Source of the DNA: G963675935 sp963719005
Lineage (GTDB): Bacteria; Planctomycetota; Planctomycetia; Pirellulales; Thermoguttaceae
Direction: 5' to 3'
NCBI GenBank assembly: GCA_963719005.1
Contig: CAVRAR010000010.1
Span: forward strand, 62,001 to 126,000
DNA: 64,000 nucleotides
Of the stretch, positions 8,999-17,408 are shown piece after piece (position 1 is the stretch's first letter; each line of letters begins with the position of its first letter). The notes under the pieces were generated by a model, which saw only the letters and a list, made by a program, of their open reading frames with translations, had not been told where the DNA came from and ran no database searches. A program made the translations under genes and the position numbers.

Positions 8999-9106
8999 GG
9001 TTCAATTCCTGTTCGGCAAGTCTATGGAAACCCCAAATCCTAAACTACCCGGCCGGCACTGTCAACCGAGGGGAGCCGGCGGAAATCGCGAACCCGCCTC
9101 TCGCGA

Positions 9107-10963
9107 CTACGGCTTCTTTGGCTCGGCCTTGCCTTCAGACATCAGTTCTCGGGTGGGCTTCTTCGCCTTGTAGTTCTCCAACTCCTTCTTCAGCGCCTCT
9201 CTGGTCTCTTTGTCCCCCTCTTTGCTGCCCTCCTTCTCCTTCTCGGCGAGCTCGATGGCCTTGGTCGACCACTTCATGGCGCTCTGGAAATCACCGGTTT
9301 CGGCATAGGCGGCGGCCAACGTGCTGAGAATATGGGGAAGCTTGTAGTCGGTCAGCTTGCAGGCCTCCGTGGCCAGTTCGATCGCTCGGCGGCCGTTGCG
9401 GAGCTTTGCGTCGGGCGAAGTGGCCAAGACCCAGGCGAGGTTGTTGAGGATGCCGTCGTCCTTCGGTTCGAGCTTGATCGCTTTCTCGAAGTAGGCGACG
9501 GCTTCGGCCTGCCGGCCGGTGTTCAGCATCGCGTCGCCGAGCCCGCGCAGCGCCCGCCACTCGGCGGCATCCAGAGCCAGGACCGCCTTATCGATCTCGA
9601 TCGCCTTGGCCCAGTTCTTCTTCGCACCGTAAAGTATGCTCAACTGAAGCAGCGTCGATACGTCTTTGGGATCGCGTTTGGCGAGCTTTTCGAGTGCGAC
9701 AGCGGCCTCGTCGAGCTGATCGTTCTGTGCCAGAAACATGGCCCGAGTTCGAATGACCCAGGCCGAATCGGGCTTGAGCTTCACGGCCTCGTCCAGATCG
9801 GCCATGGCCTTTTTCTTGTCGCCTTTTTCCTGATACACGTCCGCCCGCAGAAGGAGCACGGCCACATTGCCCTTGCTCATCGTCCAGGCCCGATTCAGGT
9901 CGTCGATCGCGGCGTCGAACTTCCGCTGCTGGACGTGAATTCTCGCTTTCTGCACGAGCGGTTCGAGCAAGGTGGGCTTGAGCTTCAGGGCTTCGTCCAG
10001 GTCGGCCAAGGCCTTCTGCACGTCACCTTTCTCTTGATACATGTCCGCCCGCAGAAGGAGCAGCCCCACGTTGCCCTGACTGATCGCCCACGCCTGGTTG
10101 AGGTCGTCGATCGCGGCGTCGTACTTGCGTTGCTGGGCGTGAATTCTCATTTTCTGCACGAGCGGCTCGATCGAGGCGGGGTCGAGTTTGCGAGCGGTGT
10201 CCAGCGTGGCCAGCGCCTCGTCGAACTTCTTCAGCCGCCCCAACACAATCGCCTTGGCCTCATAGGTCGGGACGTTGCCGGGCTCCAGCTCGATCGCTCG
10301 ATTGAGATCGCTCAGCGCCCGCTCGGGTTTGTCCATGTCGGCCAGTGCCAAGCCGCGGTCGCGGACGGGGCGGGCATCGTCGGGCGCCAAGCGCACGGCC
10401 TCGTCGAAATCGGCGAGCTTCTTCTCCGGTTGTTCCTGGAGTTTGGCCCGCAACAGCAGCGCCTTGACTTTCGTCTCGGAATCCTCATCGCCCGACTCGA
10501 CCGCCTTGTCGAGCATTGCAACCACTTCCTTGATGCCGGCTCCGCCCGGAAGCATGTTCAACTCGGCGAGCAAGAGGTACGCCTGCGGCTGCTTGGGGTC
10601 CAGCTTCACGGCTTTCTGCAAATCGGCAATGGCCGCCTTGCGACGTTCGGCGAAGTTCTCGTTCGACATCTGCTTGGCCGTTTCTCGCGCCCGCTGGATC
10701 AGCGTCGAAGTGAGGAGCCGATTGGCGAACTCGGTGTTCGTAGCGTCGAGTCCCTTGTTCAGCGCGCTTTCGAGCAATCGGATGACTTCGTTGAGGTCGG
10801 CGCTGGCGGTCAGTCTGGCCTCGCTGGCCTTATCCAGATCGGCCTGCCCTGCCCCTTCGGCGGCGAAGGACTGACACGCGGCAAAAGAGACGGCCAACAG
10901 CGCGGCCGGCAAGAAAAATCGAACTGGCTTCAACATAGAAGACGCCTTTCGCATTGGTTTCAC
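9107..10963 (-). CDS. Secreted tetratricopeptide-repeat protein
   Basis: 618 residues (609 if translation starts at 10936, MLKPVRFFLPAALL). An N-terminal signal peptide ends near ACQSFAAEG. The rest is nearly continuous TPR repeats. A unit of about 70 residues is tandemly duplicated: two segments both contain EPLVQK-RIH-QQRK-DAAIDDLN and LLLRAD-YQEKGD. The C-terminus is lysine/glutamate-rich. It probably acts as a periplasmic or envelope protein scaffold; no enzymatic domain is visible. It is upstream of rpmF on the same strand after about 110 bases. Specific function unknown. Confidence 0.88.
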   Translation of the reverse strand: MKPMRKASSMLKPVRFFLPAALLAVSFAACQSFAAEGAGQADLDKASEARLTASADLNEVIRLLESALNKGLDATNTEFANRLLTSTLIQRARETAKQMSNENFAERRKAAIADLQKAVKLDPKQPQAYLLLAELNMLPGGAGIKEVVAMLDKAVESGDEDSETKVKALLLRAKLQEQPEKKLADFDEAVRLAPDDARPVRDRGLALADMDKPERALSDLNRAIELEPGNVPTYEAKAIVLGRLKKFDEALATLDTARKLDPASIEPLVQKMRIHAQQRKYDAAIDDLNQAWAISQGNVGLLLLRADMYQEKGDVQKALADLDEALKLKPTLLEPLVQKARIHVQQRKFDAAIDDLNRAWTMSKGNVAVLLLRADVYQEKGDKKKAMADLDEAVKLKPDSAWVIRTRAMFLAQNDQLDEAAVALEKLAKRDPKDVSTLLQLSILYGAKKNWAKAIEIDKAVLALDAAEWRALRGLGDAMLNTGRQAEAVAYFEKAIKLEPKDDGILNNLAWVLATSPDAKLRNGRRAIELATEACKLTDYKLPHILSTLAAAYAETGDFQSAMKWSTKAIELAEKEKEGSKEGDKETREALKKELENYKAKKPTRELMSEGKAEPKKP

Positions 10964-10999
10964 GGATTAACTGGCAGTCGGCAAATAGTTCTCTTGGGG

Positions 11000-11072
11000 A
11001 AAAAGGGGACAGGTCCAATTTGTGCGAAGCACCCTCCGGGCCGTTCCGGCAAATTGGACCTGTCCCCTTTTT
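11000..11072. repeat. Perfect inverted repeat (AGGGGACAGGTCC type)
   Basis: Two 23-base arms (11000-11022 and 11050-11072) are exact inverted complements around 27 bases; the arm core is AAAAAGGGGACAGGTCCAAT. It lies upstream of the TPR gene. The rest of the gap 10964-11468 shows no gene; I see no clear promoter. Confidence 0.9.
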
Positions 11073-11468
11073 CCCTCCCAAGCGACTATCTGGCGGGGAG
11101 CAACAAAATAGTCGTTGCCGGAAAGAAGCCCGACGAGATGGGGCGCATTTCGCCAACAAGCTTCTCCGTCCTCATCGTCTCTCGCCCGCCGCAAGTGCCC
11201 CTTAAGTCTACTCGGAGCCCTGCTGTCGTACCAGTGCGCTAGCGAGGCAAGAGACTCGGCGAGAAGAAGAATGGGAAGGCTAGGCAGCCTCGGGTATTGT
11301 GGTGGCCTTTAACCATCACGTGGTCTGCGGGTAATTATTCGAATTTGTCGGTTATTCCTATTCTGCGGGGCGTTGCCTGCCGATTTTTCTGTTGTGTGTT
11401 TTTGCAGTCAGCCGCCGCTGTTGCGCATCGGCAAGAGGTGCGGGTGATTGGATAAGGAGAATGGTCTA

Positions 11469-12866
11469 GTGAAAACAGCCCTGACGTTTGTCCTGGTGAC
11501 ACTCGGGATCGGCTTGTCCGTCGTTAGTCGTGCCGCCGCGCAACAGCCGATGCCCCCCTCCAATCCAGGCTACGCACCCGTTCAACAACCCAGCCTGCCG
11601 GGGCCGCAACCGATCGCTAGCACTGGCAATTCGCAGGCGCCCGGCACGCCGAAGCCAACTCCGCCGGCCAACTCTCCGGTTGACACCAGCCTGCTGTTGG
11701 ACAACGGCTTATGGGATAACGCGGCCGTGCCACCGTGCTGCGCGATCTGCGGCGGCGGCAGTTGTCGTCCGCCTGACTGGTATCTGGAGGAGGACGTGCG
11801 AATCCTCAATCGGAGCCGGCCGCGCGACGTGGCGATTGGCGTTGAATTCGCAACTCCGCAGCAGAACGTGGCGGGCAACGAAGTGCTGAACGACCGCACG
11901 GCGACGCCCAACATCTCGGCCGCCTGGGGCATGACTTTCGGCCACTACTTCGCCCGCGACACCCTCAACCGCGATCATTTCATCGAATTCACTTTCTGGG
12001 GGCTAAACAACTGGCGCGACGAGGCGAGCTACAACGGCCATCGGGTTTCCATCTTGAACTCAGCGGGCGACAAGGTCAGCGAACAAGGCGACCTCTACAG
12101 CGGATACGGCGTCGGTCAGGTTCTCAACACGACTACCAATGAAGAGCTCTTCGTCTTGAACGGCACCTACATGCCCGGTTTTGACAAGGCTGACACCCAA
12201 ACGACCTATTACGCCTCGTCTGTCAACAACTTTGAAATCAACGGCCGCATCAGTCCGCGCAACGCCGAGGATCGCCTCGTCCTTCATCCCAACGGCAAAT
12301 GGCGGCGCGAATGCCAGCCGGGGTTGTACATGTCGTACCTTTACGGCCTGCGTTTCATGCAAATCAACGAGACGTTTCGCTTTCACAGCGAGAGTCAAAT
12401 CGACACGTTTGTCCCCGGCGTGCCCCAACCGATCGACACGCAGGAATTCACGGGCGACTACGACATCGTGACGCACAACAACCTCTTGGGATTTCAGGTC
12501 GGGGCCGAGATGACCTGGCGGCAGTGCCGCTGGAGTTGGGGGCTGCGTTCAAAGATCGGCCCGTATGTCAATTTCTGCGACCAGGTCAGCGATATCGCCT
12601 CGGGTCCGGCCCTGGCGCCGGATTTTGTTCGCCGGTTGGCTTATAGCAAACACGGCGGCGCGTTAATAGCCGACCTCGGCATCGAAGCCACGTACAAGTT
12701 CCGCCCCAATTTGGTCGGCAGCGCCGCGTATGACATCACCTGGGTTTCGGGCCTTGCCCTCGCTCCCGAACAACTCCAGTTCGACACCGAGCCTTCCAAC
12801 AGAATCAACACCAATGGCTTGGCCTATTTCCACGGCGTCTCGCTGGGGCTGGAGTGGCTCTGGTAG
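11469..12866 (+). CDS. Putative outer-membrane beta-barrel protein (BBP7-like)
   Basis: 465 residues from GTG 11469, which has AAGGAG 10 bases upstream; a TTG at 11448 is less likely. A signal peptide (TALTFVLVTLGIGLSVVSRAAAQ) is followed by a proline-rich linker, a short cysteine cluster (CCAICGGGSCRPP), then a long region rich in alternating aromatic and polar residues, ending in GLEWLW as barrel proteins often do. This resembles planctomycete BBP7 (beta-barrel porin 7) proteins. The family assignment is from overall character, not a catalytic motif. Confidence 0.65.
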   Translation: MKTALTFVLVTLGIGLSVVSRAAAQQPMPPSNPGYAPVQQPSLPGPQPIASTGNSQAPGTPKPTPPANSPVDTSLLLDNGLWDNAAVPPCCAICGGGSCRPPDWYLEEDVRILNRSRPRDVAIGVEFATPQQNVAGNEVLNDRTATPNISAAWGMTFGHYFARDTLNRDHFIEFTFWGLNNWRDEASYNGHRVSILNSAGDKVSEQGDLYSGYGVGQVLNTTTNEELFVLNGTYMPGFDKADTQTTYYASSVNNFEINGRISPRNAEDRLVLHPNGKWRRECQPGLYMSYLYGLRFMQINETFRFHSESQIDTFVPGVPQPIDTQEFTGDYDIVTHNNLLGFQVGAEMTWRQCRWSWGLRSKIGPYVNFCDQVSDIASGPALAPDFVRRLAYSKHGGALIADLGIEATYKFRPNLVGSAAYDITWVSGLALAPEQLQFDTEPSNRINTNGLAYFHGVSLGLEWLW

Positions 12867-13140
12867 TAACGCGGTGTTCGGGGCCGGAGCATCACGACCG
12901 CTCCGGCTTCCCCTCTTCACGCAACTGTCCGGCACGCATCAGGCTCGCGTTGTCGGCATGGCAAGCCGTGCCGACGAGCCCCTTCCCTTCGGCCCGAAGG
13001 CGTAGCGCCCGATCATTCCTGCCGCCCCCGAAACCGGCGCCAGGTGAGTCGGCGAGCGCTCAAGAGAGGCTGACTGGCGGAAAACGCTTTGGGCGAGGCA
13101 AGACTTCCCGGCGATGTCAAGACTGCTCCGAAGGAGCACC

Positions 13141-13299
13141 GGTTCGCCCAGCCCAGGGCAACGCCCTGGGGCGCGGTGGCTCGGAGAATGATGTTGCCGG
13201 CCCAACGGGCCAACCGTTCATCGAATCGTTGGCCCGTTGGGCCGATAAATTGACCTGCCGATCCCGCTTTCCCAGGGCGTTGCCCTGGGCTGGGCGAAC
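13141..13299. repeat. Nested inverted repeat in the 12867-13577 gap
   Basis: Outer arms of about 29 bases (13141-13170 and 13271-13299, core GCCCAGCCCAGGGCAACGCC) enclose a second inverted pair based on CCAACGGGCCAACC (13202-13242). The rest of this 700-base gap holds no gene I can support. Confidence 0.85.
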
Positions 13300-13577
13300 G
13301 GCAGGGCCTTCGGCCCACAAACTCGCTGGCGAGAATTCTTGCCGCGCCGAAAGCTGTTCATGTAAAGGGCGTCGGATAAGCCCCGCCACAAGCTTCGGCC
13401 GTTAGCGGTGGCGTCATAAGTGCCGATAGCACAGTTTCTTACGATCAGGGGGCTTGGATTTGACATTATCGAAAAATTTCTCTTGCAGGATTTGCCGGCT
13501 TCAACTAGTATGAGGTTTGAAGAAGGCGAAAGGCAGAGGAACCTTCCTCTGCCAATTCTTCAACAGGAACAGAGAAC

Positions 13578-14402
13578 ATGGCACTGCTTCAAAAACCGCC
13601 GGGGTCGGCGTGCGTTGCTGTTGCGCGCCGTCTCTTGGCCTGTCTGGTATTGTTGCCGTTACTGCCTACGCTGGCCGACGCGGAAACGCTCAGCTACGAC
13701 TCGTGGCAATGGAACGGTTTCTCGAGGACGTTGCTTAGCCCGAGCACCTCTTCTTCCCCCGTCTCATTATTGTCTTCCGTCCTATTGAGTTCATGGTCGT
13801 CCGATAATGTCGTCTCGGAGACCTCGGTTGTGTCGTCGATGGGAGATTCGGCTCCCGGCACGGCTCCGTCCCTATCGGGCACCGTGTATTACGATGCGAA
13901 TGGCAACGGCGTTCGCGACAGCAACGATTGGGCGATCCGCGACGCGATTGTCTCGCTGATCTCGGCATCCAGCAGCACGATCGTATACGCCACGACCGAT
14001 GAGAACGGCGCGTATTCTTTCAAGGACTTGGCTCCCGACGACTATTCAATCACCGTGCTCAGTCCGAGCAGCGCGCCGGGACAGTCCAACTTGGTGGGCA
14101 TTCTCACCGACGCAACCGGAACGCCCGTCTTCACGGGGCTTGGCGTCGCCACGGGGGCCAACGCCATCGCCGACATCCAATTGAAGGACGGCTATACGGG
14201 CACCACTTACGACTTCCCCCAATTGGCCTACCCTACGGACTTGGTCTCGAAACGGATGTTGCTCAACCAGGATCCCGGGGTGGTGCACACGTCGGATGCT
14301 CCCCCCGCCCCAGTTCCCCCAGTCCCCGAGCCCGGCACGTTGGCGTTGCTCGCCGTCGCCGGTCTCTGCGTTAGCGGATTCGCGCGCCGCCGCCGCGGTT
14401 AG
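13578..14402 (+). CDS. PEP-CTERM anchored secreted protein with an SdrD-like B domain
   Basis: 274 residues. The N-terminal signal is LLACLVLLPLLPTLADAE. After a Ser-rich stretch comes an SdrD B-like module (VYYDANGNGVRDSNDWAIRD, then TTDENGAYSFKDLAPDDYSI), a calcium-type Cna/Sdr fold. The C-terminus is a textbook PEP-CTERM tripartite signal: VPEPGTLALLAVAG, hydrophobic helix, then ARRRRG. It is predicted to be exported and sorted by an exosortase system, not seen in this window. Its 3' end lies opposite the reading frame of kdsB. Confidence 0.9.
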   Translation: MALLQKPPGSACVAVARRLLACLVLLPLLPTLADAETLSYDSWQWNGFSRTLLSPSTSSSPVSLLSSVLLSSWSSDNVVSETSVVSSMGDSAPGTAPSLSGTVYYDANGNGVRDSNDWAIRDAIVSLISASSSTIVYATTDENGAYSFKDLAPDDYSITVLSPSSAPGQSNLVGILTDATGTPVFTGLGVATGANAIADIQLKDGYTGTTYDFPQLAYPTDLVSKRMLLNQDPGVVHTSDAPPAPVPPVPEPGTLALLAVAGLCVSGFARRRRG

Positions 14403-15170
14403 GCTGCGGCGACTGAAAACCGGGCGCCGCTGCTTTTCGACAAACGCCCGATAATCGTCCGGCGTATCGATGCCGAAGGTCGGTTCGTCGATTACTCCGA
14501 CCAGGATCGAGTGGCCCGCGGCGAGAACGCGAAGCTGCTCTAGCCGCTCGACCTGTTCCAAACGGCATGGCGGCATCGAGGCCAGTTGCAGCAGGAAATC
14601 GCGGCGATAGGCATATAGGCCGACGTGCTGATGGAACGTGGGCAGATCGGACGTCAGCAGGGCGTCGTCCCATTGCCGGGGATGCGGGATTACGCTGCGG
14701 CTGAAGTACATCGCCCGGCCGGCCGCGTCGAAAACGACCTTCACGCAGGCCGGGTCTTCGAGTTGCCGGCGGCTGCGGATCGGCGTGGCCAGCGTGCTCA
14801 TCACCGCCGTGGGATTGGCCTCCAGCAGTTCAATGGCCAGGTCGATCGACGTTCCGGCGATTTCCGGCTCATCGCCTTGGACGTTGACGATGATATCGAC
14901 GCCGGTCATCCGCCGCGCCACCTCCGCCACGCGATCGGTTCCGCTGGGGGCCGTCGGGCTGGTCATCTCCACTTGGCCGCCGAAGGAGCGGACCTCGTCG
15001 AAGATTTCGGCATGGTCGGTCGCCACGCACACTCCGACTGCTCGCGTGGAACGCCGGGCGGCCTCGTAAGTATGCTGGATCAGCGACTTGCCGGTCTCGC
15101 GCAAAAGGAGTTTCCGCGGCAGCCGCGTCGAGGCGAGGCGAGCGGGGATGATGATATGGGCGGTTTTCAT
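14046..15170 (-). CDS. kdsB: 3-deoxy-manno-octulosonate cytidylyltransferase, C-terminus probably over-extended
   Basis: KdsB activates Kdo with CTP for lipopolysaccharide synthesis. The first 245 residues match the family: IIPARLASTRLPRKLL, TAPSGTDRVAEV, VNVQGDEPEI, FSRSVIPHPRQ, HVGLYAYRRDFLL and FGIDTPDDYRAF. KdsB normally ends about there. The open frame continues about 125 residues antisense to the PEP-CTERM gene, with atypical composition. A TAA in another frame at 14398-14400 suggests a one-base indel near 14435 has removed the true stop, so the real gene is probably about 14398-15170. Confidence 0.93.
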   Translation of the reverse strand: MKTAHIIIPARLASTRLPRKLLLRETGKSLIQHTYEAARRSTRAVGVCVATDHAEIFDEVRSFGGQVEMTSPTAPSGTDRVAEVARRMTGVDIIVNVQGDEPEIAGTSIDLAIELLEANPTAVMSTLATPIRSRRQLEDPACVKVVFDAAGRAMYFSRSVIPHPRQWDDALLTSDLPTFHQHVGLYAYRRDFLLQLASMPPCRLEQVERLEQLRVLAAGHSILVGVIDEPTFGIDTPDDYRAFVEKQRRPVFSRRSLTAAAARESANAETGDGEQRQRAGLGDWGNWGGGSIRRVHHPGILVEQHPFRDQVRRVGQLGEVVSGARIAVLQLDVGDGVGPRGDAKPREDGRSGCVGENAHQVGLSRRAARTEHGD

Positions 15171-15226
15171 GTAGCAGAACGTAGCCGATTTTTTCGCCGG
15201 GGGGTAGACGACCTAGAATACCGCCG

Positions 15227-15253
15227 GTAAGATACTGGTAATACGATGTAATA
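15227..15253 (+). promoter_or_regulatory. Candidate operator: three phased direct repeats before the metal-uptake operon
   Basis: GTAAGA (15227), GTAATA (15238) and GTAATA (15248) are spaced 11 and 10 bases, one helical turn each, ending 25 bases before the ATG of a ribbon-helix-helix protein. Direct, helically phased half-sites suit such regulators. Inference only. Confidence 0.35.
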
Positions 15254-15278
15254 ATCTCGCCTAGGGCACCGCATTCTT

Positions 15279-15563
15279 ATGAGCATTCCCAGAAAGAAAC
15301 AGGAAATCATCACTTTCAAGGTCGATGAACCCCTGCTGGCGGCTATGAATGGAATGGCCAATCGGTCGGAGTTCATTCGGGCGGCGATCCTGTCGGCCCT
15401 CGACAGCGTATGCCCTTTGTGCAAAGGGAGCGGAATCATGTCGCCCGACCAACGAAAGCACTGGGTCGAGTTTGCCGAGCATCACGCCCTGGCCGAGTGC
15501 GACGATTGCCACGCCGTGCATCTGGTATGCGAGATCGATGCCGCCGAGCACAAAGGAAAGTAG
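15279..15563 (+). CDS. Small ribbon-helix-helix (CopG-like) protein with Cys/His tail, probable metal-dependent regulator
   Basis: 94 residues. The N-terminal half (KKQEIITFKVDEPLLAAMNG, then RSEFIRAAILSAL) fits a CopG/NikR-type DNA-binding domain. The C-terminal half holds CPLCKGSG, several His (HWVEFAEHHAL) and CDDCHAVHLVC, a likely zinc or transition-metal site. It is the first gene of an apparent operon with a ZnuABC-like transporter starting 34 bases downstream, so a role as metal-sensing repressor of that transporter is inferred. It is not NikR, since the NikR ACT-like domain is missing. Confidence 0.75.
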   Translation: MSIPRKKQEIITFKVDEPLLAAMNGMANRSEFIRAAILSALDSVCPLCKGSGIMSPDQRKHWVEFAEHHALAECDDCHAVHLVCEIDAAEHKGK

Positions 15564-15597
15564 CGGATGGTCCGGCCCGTCCGATCGAACACGTTTC

Positions 15598-16545
15598 GTG
15601 CTTGGAATTATACTTGGAATCGCCGTGCTTTTCGCCGCCGGGTGCAGACCGGTGGCAGAGAATGGCCCGCCGGATGGCCGTTTGCCGGTATTCGCGGGCA
15701 TTCCGCCATTGCGATATCTCGTTGAGCAGATCGGCGGGAAGCATGTGAACGTCGGTGTGTTGGTTCAGCCGGGACAAGACCCCCACACGTTCGAGGCTAG
15801 TCCGCAGCAGGTCGTCGCGCTGGGCCGGGCGGCGGTTTTCTTCAAAGTCGGCATGCCGTTCGAGACGGTGATCTTGGAAAAGGTCCGGGAGGGCAACAAG
15901 CGACTCGCGGTTGTCGATACCAGCGAGGGCATCGAGAAACTGCCGCTCGTTGGCCCGGCGTGTGAGAAGAGCGGCCACGACGGCCACGTTGTATATTCCG
16001 CCGACGAGTTGGATCCGCACGTGTGGCTTTCGCCGCCGCTGTTGAAGACGATGGCCGCGAACATCGCCGAGGGACTTTGCCAGGCCGATCCCGCCCACGC
16101 GAAGGATTACCGGCGTAACTTGTCGTCGCTCGATCGCCGCCTCGACACGCTCGACCAGGAGGTCAAGCGGAGACTCGCCCCCTACCGAGGCCGGACCTTC
16201 TACGTCTTCCACCCCGGTTTCGCCTACTTCGCCGACGCCTACGGCTTGAAAGAAGAGGCGGTCCAGGTCGGCGGCCAAATGCCCGCGGCCAAGCAGCTTC
16301 TTGCGCTGATCGAGCAAGCCAGGGCGGAAGGCGTGAAGACCGTCTTCGTGCAGCCGGAATTCGATCCGCAAAGCGTGCAGGTCGTCGCCGACGCGCTCGG
16401 CGGCCAGGTTGTGCAGATCAACGGGCTCGCAGAAAACGTCATTGCCGACATCGAGGACATCGCGGTGAAAGTCGAGAAAGCCATGCGGGAAAGCAGGCCG
16501 AAAGAAACAAAACACACTCGGATTGGACGCGAGACAGTGCCGTGA
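15598..16545 (+). CDS. Metal ABC transporter substrate-binding lipoprotein (ZnuA-like)
   Basis: 315 residues from GTG 15598, chosen because it gives a lipoprotein signal ending in the lipobox FAAGC. Cluster A-1 metal-binding protein features are HTFEASP (first His), DPHVWLSP (second His), FHPGFAYF (third His) and VQPEFDPQ. A short GHDGHV loop precedes the second His. It captures Zn2+ or Mn2+ outside the membrane for the ATPase and permease encoded next; the stop overlaps the ATPase GTG start by 4 bases (GTGA). Metal specificity cannot be read from sequence, although the short His loop is compatible with zinc. Confidence 0.9.
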   Translation: MLGIILGIAVLFAAGCRPVAENGPPDGRLPVFAGIPPLRYLVEQIGGKHVNVGVLVQPGQDPHTFEASPQQVVALGRAAVFFKVGMPFETVILEKVREGNKRLAVVDTSEGIEKLPLVGPACEKSGHDGHVVYSADELDPHVWLSPPLLKTMAANIAEGLCQADPAHAKDYRRNLSSLDRRLDTLDQEVKRRLAPYRGRTFYVFHPGFAYFADAYGLKEEAVQVGGQMPAAKQLLALIEQARAEGVKTVFVQPEFDPQSVQVVADALGGQVVQINGLAENVIADIEDIAVKVEKAMRESRPKETKHTRIGRETVP

Positions 16546-17408
16546 GCGAGACGGTGATTTCCTTACGCGACGTGACGTTCTCCTACGGCGGCGAGCCGGT
16601 CTTGGAAAATGTGACGTTTTCGATAGGCGACCGCGAGGCGGTATGCGTGGTCGGCCCGAACGGCGGGGGAAAGACGACGCTGGTAAAACTGATTCTCGGC
16701 CTGTTGACGCCGGCGCGGGGCGAGATTCAGGTGTTCGGCCAGCCGCCGCGCCGCGCCCGGCTTCGCATCGGCTACATGCCGCAGCACGTGCACCACGACC
16801 CGCAATTCCCCGTCACGGCGATGGACATCGTGTTGATGGGCCGGCTCGGGCAGAAATGCAACAAACCGCTTGCGGCTTCGCCCGCGTCGCCACCTGCCGC
16901 AACGTTGAAGGGGATAGTCCCATTTTCGCCGACACGAGAGATGGGACCCTGGCAAGGGTTTATCAGCGGTCTGACGGGCTGGCCGGGCCGGGCCGATCGC
17001 CGGGCGGCCCTCGACGCCCTCGAACAGCTCGACATGGCCGAGTTCGTCCGCCGGCCGTTCGCTTCGCTTTCCGGCGGGCAGCGGCAGCGGGTGCTAATCG
17101 CCCGGGCTTTGTGCTGCAACCCCGACCTGCTGCTATTGGACGAACCGACCTCGAACGTCAACTCGCTGATCGAAACGCGGCTTCTCGATTTGCTCGGCAA
17201 GTTGAATCGCCGCATGACGATTCTGATGGTGTCGCACGACCTCGGGTTTGTCTCGCAGTTTGTCGATCGCGTGATTTGCGTGAATCGCCGCGTCGTGGTG
17301 CATCCGACGAGCGAGATGACCGGCGACGCGATCCGCGACATTTACGGCGGCGAAGTCCGCATGGTTCGCCACGACGAATTCTCTCCCCCGGGACACGTTC
17401 ATGATTGA
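16542..17408 (+). CDS. Metal ABC transporter ATP-binding protein (ZnuC-like) with a repeat-derived insertion
   Basis: 288 residues. Walker A GPNGGGKTT, Q-loop YMPQHV, signature LSGGQRQRVLIARAL, Walker B LLLLDEPTS and H-loop VSHDLGF are all present. Between MGRLGQ and the signature is an extra stretch of about 40 residues (roughly 107-147) not expected in the family; part of its DNA (16910-16957) matches the intergenic palindromes at 40359-40412 and 52612-52676. The frame stays open. Overlaps with both neighbours indicate one operon. Confidence 0.92.
   Translation: MSETVISLRDVTFSYGGEPVLENVTFSIGDREAVCVVGPNGGGKTTLVKLILGLLTPARGEIQVFGQPPRRARLRIGYMPQHVHHDPQFPVTAMDIVLMGRLGQKCNKPLAASPASPPAATLKGIVPFSPTREMGPWQGFISGLTGWPGRADRRAALDALEQLDMAEFVRRPFASLSGGQRQRVLIARALCCNPDLLLLDEPTSNVNSLIETRLLDLLGKLNRRMTILMVSHDLGFVSQFVDRVICVNRRVVVHPTSEMTGDAIRDIYGGEVRMVRHDEFSPPGHVHD
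16855..16960. repeat. Repeat-derived in-frame insertion in the ATPase gene
   Basis: GGGGATAGTCCCATTTTCGC followed by GACACGAGAGATGGGACC (16912-16954) closely matches the reverse complement of 40359-40412 (GGGGACGGTCCCATTTTTGC on that strand). Upstream, AAACCGCTTGCGGCTTCGCC (16861-16880) is another recurring short palindrome, also seen near 45272, 39584 and 55899. Confidence 0.8.

Noticed and set aside
9332..11242. 636-codon + frame opposite the TPR gene
   Set aside because: Antisense artefact of GC-rich codon use; no motif, and it runs through the 11000-11072 palindrome.
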